Shown here: positions 11,502 through 19,645 of the stretch, one piece after another
How positions within the stretch are numbered: position 1 is the stretch's first letter
How the letters are laid out: every line of letters starts with the position of its first letter
NCBI RefSeq assembly: GCF_023715745.1
Contig: NZ_JAMBOV010000001.1
Location: 310,001-374,000, forward strand
DNA: 64,000 nucleotides
Reading direction: 5' to 3'
DNA from: Microbacterium oleivorans
Lineage (GTDB): Bacteria > Actinomycetota > Actinomycetes > Actinomycetales > Microbacteriaceae
Notes under the pieces: generated by a model
What the model was told of the DNA's origin: nothing
The model's database searches: none
Seen by the model: only the letters and a program-made list of their open reading frames with translations
Made by a program: the position numbers and the translations under genes

Positions 11502-11968
11502 CCGTCGCAGACCCGGTCGTCCCGACGCTCGAGCCGGCGTTCCATGCGGAGATCATCGTGGGCCCGCCCGGTGACCTCGGCACGACCAGGGTCGGACACC
11601 GCCGGATCGTCCCCGTCCTCGGCGGCACTCTCACAGGTGGCCTCGCGGGCGAGATCCTGCCGGGAGGTGCCGACTGGCAGACCGTGCGTGCGGACGGAGC
11701 GATCGAGATCGACTGCCGCTACACCGCCCGAACGGATGCCGGGGCCCTGGTCTACCTGCAGGTCACCGGTGTGCGCAGCGGCGCGCCCGCCGTCCTCGAG
11801 TCCCTCCTGCGGGGCGATCCGGTCGATCCGAGCGAGTACTACTTCCGCACGGCGATCCGTTTCGAGACCTCGGCTCCGGACCTCCTGCACCTGCAGGATT
11901 CGATCTACGTGGCATCCTGCGTCCGCACGGCTGACCGGGTGCGCTACGACACGTTCAGAGTGAGCTGA
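11498..11968 (+). CDS. DUF3237 domain protein
   Basis: A 156-residue protein that is essentially one DUF3237 beta-barrel domain. The recognisable pieces are GHRRIVPVLGGTLTG, GEILPGGADWQTVRADG and the late YYFRTAIRFETSAP block. The function of the family is not established; members are often next to oxidoreductases or hydrolases of aromatic and lactone catabolism. It begins on the monooxygenase stop codon and ends the permease-led run, 25 bases before the convergent GntR gene. A scavenging or isomerising role on the monooxygenase product is possible. Confidence 0.82.
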   Translation: MTVADPVVPTLEPAFHAEIIVGPPGDLGTTRVGHRRIVPVLGGTLTGGLAGEILPGGADWQTVRADGAIEIDCRYTARTDAGALVYLQVTGVRSGAPAVLESLLRGDPVDPSEYYFRTAIRFETSAPDLLHLQDSIYVASCVRTADRVRYDTFRVS

Positions 11969-11993
11969 CGGGACCGGCCGTCGAAGAACGGCG

Positions 11994-12644
11994 TCATCCC
12001 TCGCTCAGCGCCAGGCTGCGCAAAAGGCGTTCGTTGACCTTGATGTGTTCCCGCACCGCTGCCTCGGCGGTGTCCGCGTCGCGCTCGAGCAGGGCGTCGG
12101 CGATGAGGACATGACCTCGCAGCGCATCCTCGTCGCGCCATCCCGAGGCGACCTCCTCGCGCTGCAGGATCCGGATGGCCAACGTCATCTCGTTGCGGAT
12201 CGAAGCGAAGAACCGATCGAGTCGAGGGCTGCCTGCGAGGGCGATGACGGCGGCGTGGAACTGCACATCCGCGATCGCGTGGCGGGACGAGTTCTGCCCC
12301 TCCGTCGCCGCACGACGCAGGTGGGCGAGCGCCACGAGCACGCCGTCGAGCGCGTCGTCCGAGGCGTCACCGCACGCGCGCGCACCCGTGCTCTCGAGCA
12401 CCGCGCGGGCCGCGTACAGGTCCGTGACATCGTCGGCGGTGAAGCTGCGCACGCGCGCACCTCGGTGCTTCTCGTGGGTGACGATGCCTTCCTGGGCGAG
12501 CATCAGCAGGGCCTCGCGGACCGATCGACGGGAGGCCCCGAACCTCTCGGCGATCGAGATCTCGCGCAGCGGCTCCCCCTGCTCGAGCCGCAGGTCGAGG
12601 ATCTCGTCACGCAAGCGGTCGGCGATCAGTGATGGTGCGACCAT
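11994..12644 (-). CDS. GntR-family regulator with FCD domain
   Basis: The 216-residue protein has an N-terminal winged helix (EISIAERFGASRRSVREALLMLAQEGIVTHEKHRGARVRSF). The C-terminal FCD/FadR-like helical domain follows, including the metal-ligand type residues in DVQFHAAVIALAG and the late HVLIADALLERD histidine. A GTG at 12659 is in frame, but the ATG at 12644 is six bases after GGGGAGG and is preferred. FCD regulators usually repress catabolic operons and respond to an organic acid or amino acid. A TTGGT-N-ACCAA palindrome of the right type lies in the divergent region at 14109, which marks the kinase/PLP genes as the likely target. Confidence 0.92.
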   Translation of the reverse strand: MVAPSLIADRLRDEILDLRLEQGEPLREISIAERFGASRRSVREALLMLAQEGIVTHEKHRGARVRSFTADDVTDLYAARAVLESTGARACGDASDDALDGVLVALAHLRRAATEGQNSSRHAIADVQFHAAVIALAGSPRLDRFFASIRNEMTLAIRILQREEVASGWRDEDALRGHVLIADALLERDADTAEAAVREHIKVNERLLRSLALSEG

Positions 12645-12689
12645 CGACAGCCTCCCCACTGCATATCCGCGCCATTGTATCGAGGGGTC

Positions 12690-14078
12690 TCAGCTGTCCC
12701 CCCGAGACCCGGGGCGGGGTCCGCCCGCGTCCGACACATCGCCGAGGACGTCGTCGAGGGCGGTGAGCAGCCGATCGGCATGGTGAGTGTCGAACACGAG
12801 CGGCGGACGGATCTTCAGAACGTTCGACCAGCGACCTGACGCACTCACGAGGACGCGTCGGGCACGCAGACCGTTGACGACCCGGCCTGCCAGATCCGCG
12901 TCGGGAACGGCGTCGGGCCCGCCATCGCGCCCGACGAACTCGACGGCGAGGAACAAGCCCTCGCCGCGGACCTGACCGATTCGTTCATCACGCGACGCGA
13001 TCTCGTCCAGTCCCTTCTTCAGATGCCCTCCGACCGTCGACGCATGCGGGAGAAGACCGCGGTCCTCGATCTCGTCGAGGACCGCGGTCGCCGCCGCGAC
13101 GCTGACCGCTGTTCCCCCGAACGTGTTGAAGTAGCGGACGTCCCGGCCGAACGCCTCCATGTGCGCGCGTCGCCCGACGACCGCCGAGATGGGCAGCCCA
13201 TTGCCCATCGGCTTTCCCAGCACGACGAGGTCCGGTTCGACGCCGTGACGCGCGAATCCCCACCACGTAGACCCCAATCGCCCGAAGCCGGGCTGCACCT
13301 CGTCGGCGATGTAGATCCCGCCGCGGCGCCGTGCCGTGTCGACGGCCTCTCGGATCACGCCAGCCGGGTGGGTGACGAGGCCATCGCTGGAGAGGACGGA
13401 GTCGATGATCAACGCGGAGAACGTCAGTCCGCGGCGCTCGAGCTCATCGATCGCGTCGTTCACTCGTTGCGAGAAGAGGGCCGCCGCTGCGCCCTCCTCG
13501 ACGGGGTCGCGCAGGGGATCGGGCGCGGGGACGGTCACGACGTGGGGCGGGAGGACGTTGTTCGGCCCCAGGCTGGGCGAGAGGGCAGCGCTCGCCTGGG
13601 TCGTGCCGTGGTATGCGTTGGAGGTGATGACGACACCCGTCCCGCCTGTCACGTGACCTGCGATCCGGACGGCCAGATCGACCGCCTCGCTTCCCGTGCA
13701 GGCGAAGACGACTTGCTCCAGGTATCCGGGGAAGAGGGAGAGGAGTCGTTCGCTGTAAGTGACGACTTCTTCCGTCAGGTAACGGGTGTGGGTGTTGACC
13801 CGGCCGAGTTGAGCATCGACGGCGGCGCGTACACGAGGATTGGCGTGGCCGACGGCCGGCACGTTGTTGTACGCGTCGAGGTACTCGACGCCGTCGGGGT
13901 CGAAGAGCAGCGCGCCGTCGCCCCGGCTGACTTCGACAGGGTTCTCGTAGAAGAGGCGGTACGGCGCGCCGAGCACGCGCTGACGACGTTCGAGCAGCGC
14001 ATTCGCTCGCGGGCCCAGGCGCGTGCCCGCCGCGGGGTCGAATCCGTTCACCATGTGCATCCGGCCGGGTGTGCTCAT
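12690..14078 (-). CDS. Class III PLP enzyme, aminotransferase or phospho-lyase type
   Basis: A 462-residue fold-type I PLP enzyme. The Asp that holds the PLP pyridine nitrogen is D259 in IADEVQPGFGR, and the Schiff-base lysine is K289 in LGKPMGNGLP. It resembles the AGXT2L branch, whose characterised members are ethanolamine-phosphate and 5-phosphohydroxylysine phospho-lyases, and it stands divergent to an APH-fold kinase of the matching type. I therefore favour elimination of phosphate and ammonia from a phosphorylated amino alcohol over transamination. The ATG at 14078 has GGAGG four bases upstream. An ordinary omega-aminotransferase remains possible. Confidence 0.85.
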   Translation of the reverse strand: MSTPGRMHMVNGFDPAAGTRLGPRANALLERRQRVLGAPYRLFYENPVEVSRGDGALLFDPDGVEYLDAYNNVPAVGHANPRVRAAVDAQLGRVNTHTRYLTEEVVTYSERLLSLFPGYLEQVVFACTGSEAVDLAVRIAGHVTGGTGVVITSNAYHGTTQASAALSPSLGPNNVLPPHVVTVPAPDPLRDPVEEGAAAALFSQRVNDAIDELERRGLTFSALIIDSVLSSDGLVTHPAGVIREAVDTARRRGGIYIADEVQPGFGRLGSTWWGFARHGVEPDLVVLGKPMGNGLPISAVVGRRAHMEAFGRDVRYFNTFGGTAVSVAAATAVLDEIEDRGLLPHASTVGGHLKKGLDEIASRDERIGQVRGEGLFLAVEFVGRDGGPDAVPDADLAGRVVNGLRARRVLVSASGRWSNVLKIRPPLVFDTHHADRLLTALDDVLGDVSDAGGPRPGSRGDS

Positions 14079-14108
14079 CACTCCTCCACTTCGGTGACCA
14101 ACTAGAAG

Positions 14109-14121
14109 ATTGGTGACCAAT
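14109..14121. promoter_or_regulatory. Probable GntR/FCD operator
   Basis: ATTGGTGACCAAT is a perfect palindrome around one central base and fits the FadR/FCD-type pattern TTGGT-N-ACCAA. A partial second copy (GGTGACCAA) begins at 14093, 19 bases earlier. Both sites lie in the 60 bases between the divergent PLP-enzyme and kinase genes and next to the GntR gene, so this is the likely control point for both. Confidence 0.7.
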
Positions 14122-14126
14122 ACCTG

Positions 14127-14132
14127 TACTGT
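14127..14132 (+). promoter_or_regulatory. -10 hexamer of a probably leaderless promoter
   Basis: TACTGT is followed by exactly six bases and then the ATG of the kinase gene, and no Shine-Dalgarno precedes that ATG. This spacing puts the transcription start at or near the start codon. The GntR-type palindrome overlaps the space between this hexamer and the -35 region, where bound protein would block polymerase. Confidence 0.5.
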
Positions 14133-14138
14133 AGCGCC

Positions 14139-15218
14139 ATGGCCGCCGAGATCGACACCCACTCCGCTGCCGCCGCGCCCTCGGCCCGCGGATCCGACGA
14201 TCCCGTCGTCGATGCGTCCGAGCTCGCCGGGATCCTCGAGCGCGGCTTCGGCGTCACGGCACTGTCCGTCCGGAGCGTCGGATCGGAGAGTGCCGCCGTC
14301 TTCCGGGTCCGCACGAGCTCCGGCCCGGACATCGCCCTCAAGGTCTTCCCGTCGGACGCGGCGTCGGGTGGGACCATCCGGTGGCAGCACGAGGTCGTCC
14401 AGCGCGTCTCGGAATGCGGCATCCCCGTCGCTCGGCCGTTGGCGACGAGGGCCGGCGAGCTCACGCTCGAGGCTCGCAGCCGCGATCGGATGCTGCTGGT
14501 CCAGGCCTCCGAGTGGCTTCCGGGATCCCCGCTGGAGCACGTCCCGGTGACGCACGCCCTGCTCCACGAGGTCGGTCTCACGGCAGCCCGCCTGCACGGA
14601 TGCCTTCGGCGCGAGAGCGCGCCGCGCGGACTCGTCCCGCACATCTGGCAACTCACCTCGTCCCGTCCGACGATCGAAGCGGCGCTCGGGCGCATCGCTC
14701 TCCTGCGGCGCCAAGGCCTGTTGAACGATCACGCGGCGGAGATCGTGAGGCTGGAACGGGCCGCTGCCGCGGTGTTTGCGCTCCTGGACGCCGAGGTCGC
14801 GCCCCGGCTCGACCGCCTCCCCTCCGCGGTGGTGCACCATGATCTGCACGATTCGAACCTTTTGGTCGGCCCGGCGGAGGCCCCGCGCGCCATCACGGGC
14901 ATCCTCGACTTCGGTGACATGACGCGAAGCGTGCGCATCTCCGAGCCGGTGATCGCAGGCGCCTACGCGGCCCGGCACGTCACCGATCCTCGTGCCGCAC
15001 TGGACACCGTCCTGACCGGATGGTCGGATGTCGTGCCGGTCACATCCGACGAGTCCGCGGTCGTGCTGCCCCTCGCTGCGGCGCGGCTGATCGCGAACGC
15101 CACCGTCTGGCTCTCACGGCTCGATACGTTGCGAGGCGAGTACGCGGCCGCACGTCGTCGTGGTTCACTCGCAACTGCGGAGGCACTGCTGGCAGCGGAA
15201 GGGGGAACCCGTGGATGA
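14139..15218 (+). CDS. APH-fold small-molecule kinase, hydroxylysine-kinase-like
   Basis: A 359-residue phosphotransferase of the aminoglycoside-phosphotransferase fold. The catalytic loop HHDLHDSN places the base at D235 and the metal-binding Asn at N240; the DFG-equivalent is ILDFGDM with D257. Its partner across the promoter is a class III PLP enzyme, the same pairing as mammalian hydroxylysine kinase with phosphohydroxylysine phospho-lyase. The inferred role is ATP-dependent phosphorylation of the hydroxyl of an amino alcohol. It has no visible Shine-Dalgarno and may be translated from a leaderless mRNA. The last bases overlap the SDR start. Confidence 0.85.
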   Translation: MAAEIDTHSAAAAPSARGSDDPVVDASELAGILERGFGVTALSVRSVGSESAAVFRVRTSSGPDIALKVFPSDAASGGTIRWQHEVVQRVSECGIPVARPLATRAGELTLEARSRDRMLLVQASEWLPGSPLEHVPVTHALLHEVGLTAARLHGCLRRESAPRGLVPHIWQLTSSRPTIEAALGRIALLRRQGLLNDHAAEIVRLERAAAAVFALLDAEVAPRLDRLPSAVVHHDLHDSNLLVGPAEAPRAITGILDFGDMTRSVRISEPVIAGAYAARHVTDPRAALDTVLTGWSDVVPVTSDESAVVLPLAAARLIANATVWLSRLDTLRGEYAAARRRGSLATAEALLAAEGGTRG

Positions 15219-15984
15219 GTCGAGCGGGATCGCGATCGTCACCGGCGCGGGCAGCGCCGAGGGGATCGGATTCGCTGTGGCGAAAGCGCTCGGTGACGCC
15301 GGGATGCACGTCCTGATCACGGCCACGACGGACCGGATCCGAACGCGGGTGTCCGAACTTCGCGCACGAGGCGTCGACGCGGACGGGGTCGTCGCCGATC
15401 TCACCGAGGATCGGGGCGTCGATGCCGTCATGGATGCCGCCCGCGAGGCCTTCGGCGCGCCGACGGTGGTCGTCAACAACGCGGGACTCACGTCCGTGTC
15501 GCGCGCCGACTCCCCGGCCCCCATCGATGCCATCTCGCTCGCGGAATGGCAGACGTCGATCGACAGGAACCTGACGACGGCCCTGCGCATGACCCGCGCT
15601 GTCCTGCCGGCGATGATCGACGCCGGCTACGGCCGCATCGTCAACGTCGCGTCCCTCTCGGGCCCGGTGATGGCGTACCGGGGTGACGTCGCCTACCACG
15701 CAGCGAAGGCGGGCATGGTGGGCCTCACGCGAGCGGCCGCCATCGACGTCGCGTGCTTCGGGATCACCGTCAACGCCGTGGCGCCGGGGTGGATCGCGAC
15801 GTCGTCGTCCAGTGAGCACGAGCTCTCGATGGGTGCGGCCACGCCGATCGGCCGATCCGGGACGGCGGACGAAGTCGCATCCGCCGTCCGCTTCCTGGCG
15901 GGCAGGGACGCCTCGTACATCACCGGGCAGATCCTCGTCGTGGACGGGGCGAACTCGATCGACGAAGAGCGGGGGATGCCGTGA
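15211..15984 (+). CDS. Short-chain dehydrogenase/reductase
   Basis: A 257-residue classical SDR with the nucleotide motif TGAGSAEGIGFA, the structural NNAG, and the catalytic Ser and YHAAK pair (NVASLSGPVMAYRGDVAYHAAK). It acts on an alcohol/carbonyl pair using NAD(P). The GTG at 15211 is chosen because a GGGGGA ribosome site lies just upstream and the gene then overlaps the kinase stop. Placed between a kinase and a kinase-PLP fusion, it probably handles an alcohol substrate or the aldehyde/ketone released by the PLP step. A 3-oxoacyl-ACP reductase role is unlikely given the context. Confidence 0.9.
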   Translation: MDESSGIAIVTGAGSAEGIGFAVAKALGDAGMHVLITATTDRIRTRVSELRARGVDADGVVADLTEDRGVDAVMDAAREAFGAPTVVVNNAGLTSVSRADSPAPIDAISLAEWQTSIDRNLTTALRMTRAVLPAMIDAGYGRIVNVASLSGPVMAYRGDVAYHAAKAGMVGLTRAAAIDVACFGITVNAVAPGWIATSSSSEHELSMGAATPIGRSGTADEVASAVRFLAGRDASYITGQILVVDGANSIDEERGMP

Positions 15985-16036
15985 TCATCCTGTGCGACCC
16001 GCCCTCATCCTGCACACGGCACCTAAGGAGAACGAC

Positions 16037-18910
16037 ATGACCGATGTCTTCGACTACTTCTCACAGGTGGAGCTCCCCACCCCGACGCTGTCGGATGAGG
16101 AGGTGCAGCGCTTGTTCGCCGACGTCTTCGGCGTCGAGATCGACACGCACTCGCTCGGCAGTCAGCAGGACCAGAACTTCCGCGTCTTCGAGCGCGGGGC
16201 GACGAAGCCACTCGGCGTGCTCAAGCTCAGCAATCCCGTGTTCAGCGAGGCGGAGATCGAGATGCAGGATGCCGCTGCCGCCACCGTCGGCGCCCGGCGA
16301 GCGGACGTCCGCGTCCCCCGGATCGTGATGGGTCCCCGGGGCAGGATGTCGGCGTGGTGGGAGTCTTCGCAGGGCCGCATCCATGCGCGGGTCATCGAGA
16401 ACATCGAGGGACGGACGCTCATGGGTTCGTCCTATCTCTCGCCCGCGGTGGTCGAGGGGCTCGGCGCGCTGTCGGGAAAGGTCAGTGCCGCCCTGGCCGA
16501 CTTCACACATCCGGCGAGCGGACGCGTGCTGCAGTGGGACCTGCGCCACGCCGAGCGGGTCATCGACATCCTGCTCCCCGATGAGCCGGACGAGCGGATC
16601 CGCGGCATCGTTCAGAGGGCAGCGGATGCCGCGCGCGCCGTGCTCGCCCCCGTGAAGGACGCCCTTCCCATCCAAGCCGGGCACTTCGACGTCACCGACG
16701 ACAACGTGCTCCGCGCACCGGGAGCGACCGTGCCCGACGCGGTCATCGACTTCGGGGACGCGTGTGCGTCCTGGCGGGTGGGGGACATCGCGGTGACCGT
16801 CTCCTCCGTCCTGCACCACGAGGGGGCCTCTCCCGAGACCAGCCTCCCCGCCATCCGCGCATTCGACCGCCTCCGTCCGCTCATCGACGACGAGATCACG
16901 GCGCTGTGGCCGCTCGTGATCCTGCGCGGCGCCGTCCTCGTGCTCAGCGGTCGCGCTCAGGTGCGAGTCGACGAGGCGAACGAGTACGCGTTGGTCGCTC
17001 TCGACCGCGAGTTCCGCATCCTCGAGCAGGCAATCTCGGTGCCCATCGAGGTCCTCACGGCTGCGACGCGGGCCGCGCTGAGCCGCCCCCAGGAGCCCGC
17101 ACGAGAGTTCGGTGCTCCTCTCGTGGCCCCTTCGGCCAGGCGGGTCGAGCTCGACGCCTCGACGGAGTCGCCCCTCAACGACGGCGGGGCCTGGCTCGAC
17201 GCGACGACGCTCGATCGCGCCGCGCGGTCCGCTCTCGACGAGGGTGCGGATGTCGTGACGGTAGCGGCCTGGCGGCCGCGGCTGACAGGCACGACCGACC
17301 CGCTTCCGTCGACGGCCGACACGATCCCGACCGATCTCCTGGTGTGGTTCCGCGAACCCGTCCCCATCGCCTCCGGCGACGGCGTGGCGGTCCATGTGAC
17401 CGACGGATCGCTCACGTGGTCGTCGGGGACCGAGACCCTCACGATCTCGGGGCTCTCACCGGACGAATCCGCTGCTGTCCTCCCGCCGCTGACGCGTCTG
17501 TCCATCCGCCGCTCCCGCCCCGGTGCCATGCCCCCACCCCTGCGGGTGTCGCCCGGCATGGCCGCGGCATGGCGTCACGTCGCCGGCGACCCCGGGGTCG
17601 CGGTGGGCGTGCAATCCGAGAGCAGCGTGGACGACGACTCCCTCTCCCGGCGCCATGAGAGGTTGGCCGAGGTGCAGGAGCACTACTACGCCATCCCTCC
17701 CCGCATCGAGCGCGGGTGGCGCGAGTACCTCGTCGACGTCGACGGACGGGTGTACCTGGACATGGTGAACAACGTCGCCTCGGTCGGTCACGCGCACCCC
17801 CACGTCGTCGCCGCGGCTGCGCGACAGATGCATCTGCTCAACACGAACTCGCGGTTCCACTATCGGGCGATCGCCGACTACGCGGAGCGGATCACCGCCA
17901 CCCTGCCCGCGGCGCTCGACACCGTGTTCTTCGTGAACTCCGGGTCGGAAGCGACCGACCTGGCCATCCGCCTCGCCATGGCGGCCACGGGGCGTCGCGA
18001 CATCGTCGCGATGCGCGAGTCCTACCACGGGTGGACCTACGCCAGCGATGCGGTCTCGACGTCCATCGCGGACAACCCCAACGCACTCGCCACCCGTCCG
18101 GAATGGGTGCACACGGTCGACGCCGCGAACTCGTACCGCGGCATCCACCGTGGTGCGGAGGCCGCGAAGTACGCACCCGAGGCCGCGGCCCTGATCGACG
18201 CCCTGGCGGCCGATGGACGGCCGGCGGCGGGAATCATCACGGAGACATACTTCGGCAACGCCGGAGGGGTCGCCCTGCCGGACGGTTACCTGCAGGAGGT
18301 GTACGCGGCCGTGCGCCGCCACGGCGGTCTGGCGATCGCCGACGAGGTCCAGGTGGGGTACGGGCGACTCGGCGACTGGTTCTGGGGCTTCCAGCAGCAG
18401 GGCGTCGAGCCCGACATCGTCGCCGTCGCCAAGTCCATCGGCGGCGGGCATCCGCTCGGGGCGGTCGTCACCCGACGCGACATCGCCGACCGCTACCGGA
18501 CGGGAGGGTACTTCTTCTCCTCGACCGGTGGCTCCCCCGTCTCCTCCGTGATCGGCTCCGCCGTCCTCGACGTCATCGAAGGCGAGGGGCTGCAGGAGAA
18601 CGCACGGATCGTCGGCGGGCATCTCAAGAACCGTCTGCAAGATCTCGCGCACCGGCACGAGATCATCGGCGCCGTGCACGGGTCGGGGCTCTACCTCGGG
18701 CTGGAGTTCGTGCGCGACAGAGTCACGCTCGAGCCCGCGCGGGCCGAGACGGCGGCCATCTGCGATCGACTGCTCGAGTGCGGTGTGATCATGCAGCCGA
18801 CGGGGGATCACCAGAACGTCCTCAAGATCAAGCCGCCGCTGGTCGTCACGCAGGCGTCCGTGGACGTGTTCGTGGACGCGCTGGAGCACGTCCTCAGCAC
18901 GGGCTGGTGA
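16037..18910 (+). CDS. Fused APH-fold kinase and class III PLP enzyme
   Basis: This 957-residue protein joins two enzymes. Residues 1 to about 350 are an APH-fold kinase with catalytic loop GHFDVTDDN (H216, D218, N223) and VIDFGDA (D238). Residues from about 535 to the end are a class III PLP enzyme with D769 in IADEVQVGYGR and the Schiff-base lysine K799 in VAKSIGGGHPLG. The 180 residues between them are beta-rich and match no motif I know. AAGGAG six bases before the ATG fixes the start. The fusion duplicates the split pair at 12690 and 14139 and strongly suggests successive phosphorylation and elimination on one substrate. Pure transamination is the alternative. Confidence 0.9.
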   Translation: MTDVFDYFSQVELPTPTLSDEEVQRLFADVFGVEIDTHSLGSQQDQNFRVFERGATKPLGVLKLSNPVFSEAEIEMQDAAAATVGARRADVRVPRIVMGPRGRMSAWWESSQGRIHARVIENIEGRTLMGSSYLSPAVVEGLGALSGKVSAALADFTHPASGRVLQWDLRHAERVIDILLPDEPDERIRGIVQRAADAARAVLAPVKDALPIQAGHFDVTDDNVLRAPGATVPDAVIDFGDACASWRVGDIAVTVSSVLHHEGASPETSLPAIRAFDRLRPLIDDEITALWPLVILRGAVLVLSGRAQVRVDEANEYALVALDREFRILEQAISVPIEVLTAATRAALSRPQEPAREFGAPLVAPSARRVELDASTESPLNDGGAWLDATTLDRAARSALDEGADVVTVAAWRPRLTGTTDPLPSTADTIPTDLLVWFREPVPIASGDGVAVHVTDGSLTWSSGTETLTISGLSPDESAAVLPPLTRLSIRRSRPGAMPPPLRVSPGMAAAWRHVAGDPGVAVGVQSESSVDDDSLSRRHERLAEVQEHYYAIPPRIERGWREYLVDVDGRVYLDMVNNVASVGHAHPHVVAAAARQMHLLNTNSRFHYRAIADYAERITATLPAALDTVFFVNSGSEATDLAIRLAMAATGRRDIVAMRESYHGWTYASDAVSTSIADNPNALATRPEWVHTVDAANSYRGIHRGAEAAKYAPEAAALIDALAADGRPAAGIITETYFGNAGGVALPDGYLQEVYAAVRRHGGLAIADEVQVGYGRLGDWFWGFQQQGVEPDIVAVAKSIGGGHPLGAVVTRRDIADRYRTGGYFFSSTGGSPVSSVIGSAVLDVIEGEGLQENARIVGGHLKNRLQDLAHRHEIIGAVHGSGLYLGLEFVRDRVTLEPARAETAAICDRLLECGVIMQPTGDHQNVLKIKPPLVVTQASVDVFVDALEHVLSTGW

Positions 18911-18990
18911 CGCGACGGTCGCCCGCCACCGCTCCGCCGCCGCAGCCTGTGATCCTCAGCCCGCATCCATACGTCAGATAGGTCCTCATC

Positions 18991-19596
18991 ATGCGCATTC
19001 CCCACATCCCGTTCGATCTGCAGCCGTCGCCGGAGTCGGCGTGGACGGTGTCACCTTCGCGTATCGAAGGCGTCGCTCCCGCGGGAACGGATCTCTTCGT
19101 GGACCCCAGCGGAACCAGCGGAGTGGCTGCCGAGACCCTGCTGAACGCCGCCACGCTGCTCGGGACGCCGCCCGACGGGGACTTCACGCTCGTGGCCCGC
19201 GTGCAGCCCGAGCACCTCGCGACCTTCGATGCGGGTGTGCTGCTGGCGTGGGTGGACGAGACCAACTGGGCGAAGGTCTGCTTCGAGCGGTCTCCGGCGG
19301 GTGCGTCGATGATCGTCTCGGTGGTGACGAAGGGGAGCTCCGACGACGCCAACGGCGTGCCGATCGACGTGCAGGCCGTGCGCCTGCGGCTCGCTCGGGT
19401 GGGGAACGTGCTGGCGTTCCACGCCCACGACGGGGCCGCATGGAATTTCGTACGGGCCTTCACATTGCCGGGCGTCACGGAGCGGCTGCAGATCGGCTTC
19501 GAAGTTCAGAGCCCGACCGGAGAGGGGTGTCGCGCGGTGTTCGAAGACATCGCGTTCGAGCGACGCACGGTCGCCGACCTCCGCAACGGCGAATGA
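18991..19596 (+). CDS. DUF1349 domain protein
   Basis: A 201-residue protein made of one DUF1349 domain, a concanavalin-A-like beta-sandwich. The diagnostic stretch is DFTLVARVQPEHLATFDAGVLLAWVDETNWAKVCFE, followed by QIGFEVQSPTGEGCRAVFEDIAFE. It has no signal peptide. Biochemical roles in the family are largely unknown, but members often occur beside sugar or catabolic genes and may bind carbohydrate-like ligands. It lies 80 bases after the fusion gene on the same strand, so it may be the last gene of that operon or have its own promoter. Confidence 0.85.
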   Translation: MRIPHIPFDLQPSPESAWTVSPSRIEGVAPAGTDLFVDPSGTSGVAAETLLNAATLLGTPPDGDFTLVARVQPEHLATFDAGVLLAWVDETNWAKVCFERSPAGASMIVSVVTKGSSDDANGVPIDVQAVRLRLARVGNVLAFHAHDGAAWNFVRAFTLPGVTERLQIGFEVQSPTGEGCRAVFEDIAFERRTVADLRNGE

Positions 19597-19645
19597 GGCC
19601 CACTCAGGCGGGGTGACGGGCGTCGCAGGTGCCGGATGCCGGGGG

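Noticed and set aside
12685..12710. Seven-base inverted repeat (GGGTCTC/GAGACCC) as a terminator of the class III PLP gene.
   Set aside because: It overlaps the last codons and stop of that gene, has a 12-base loop and no T-run. It is probably chance.
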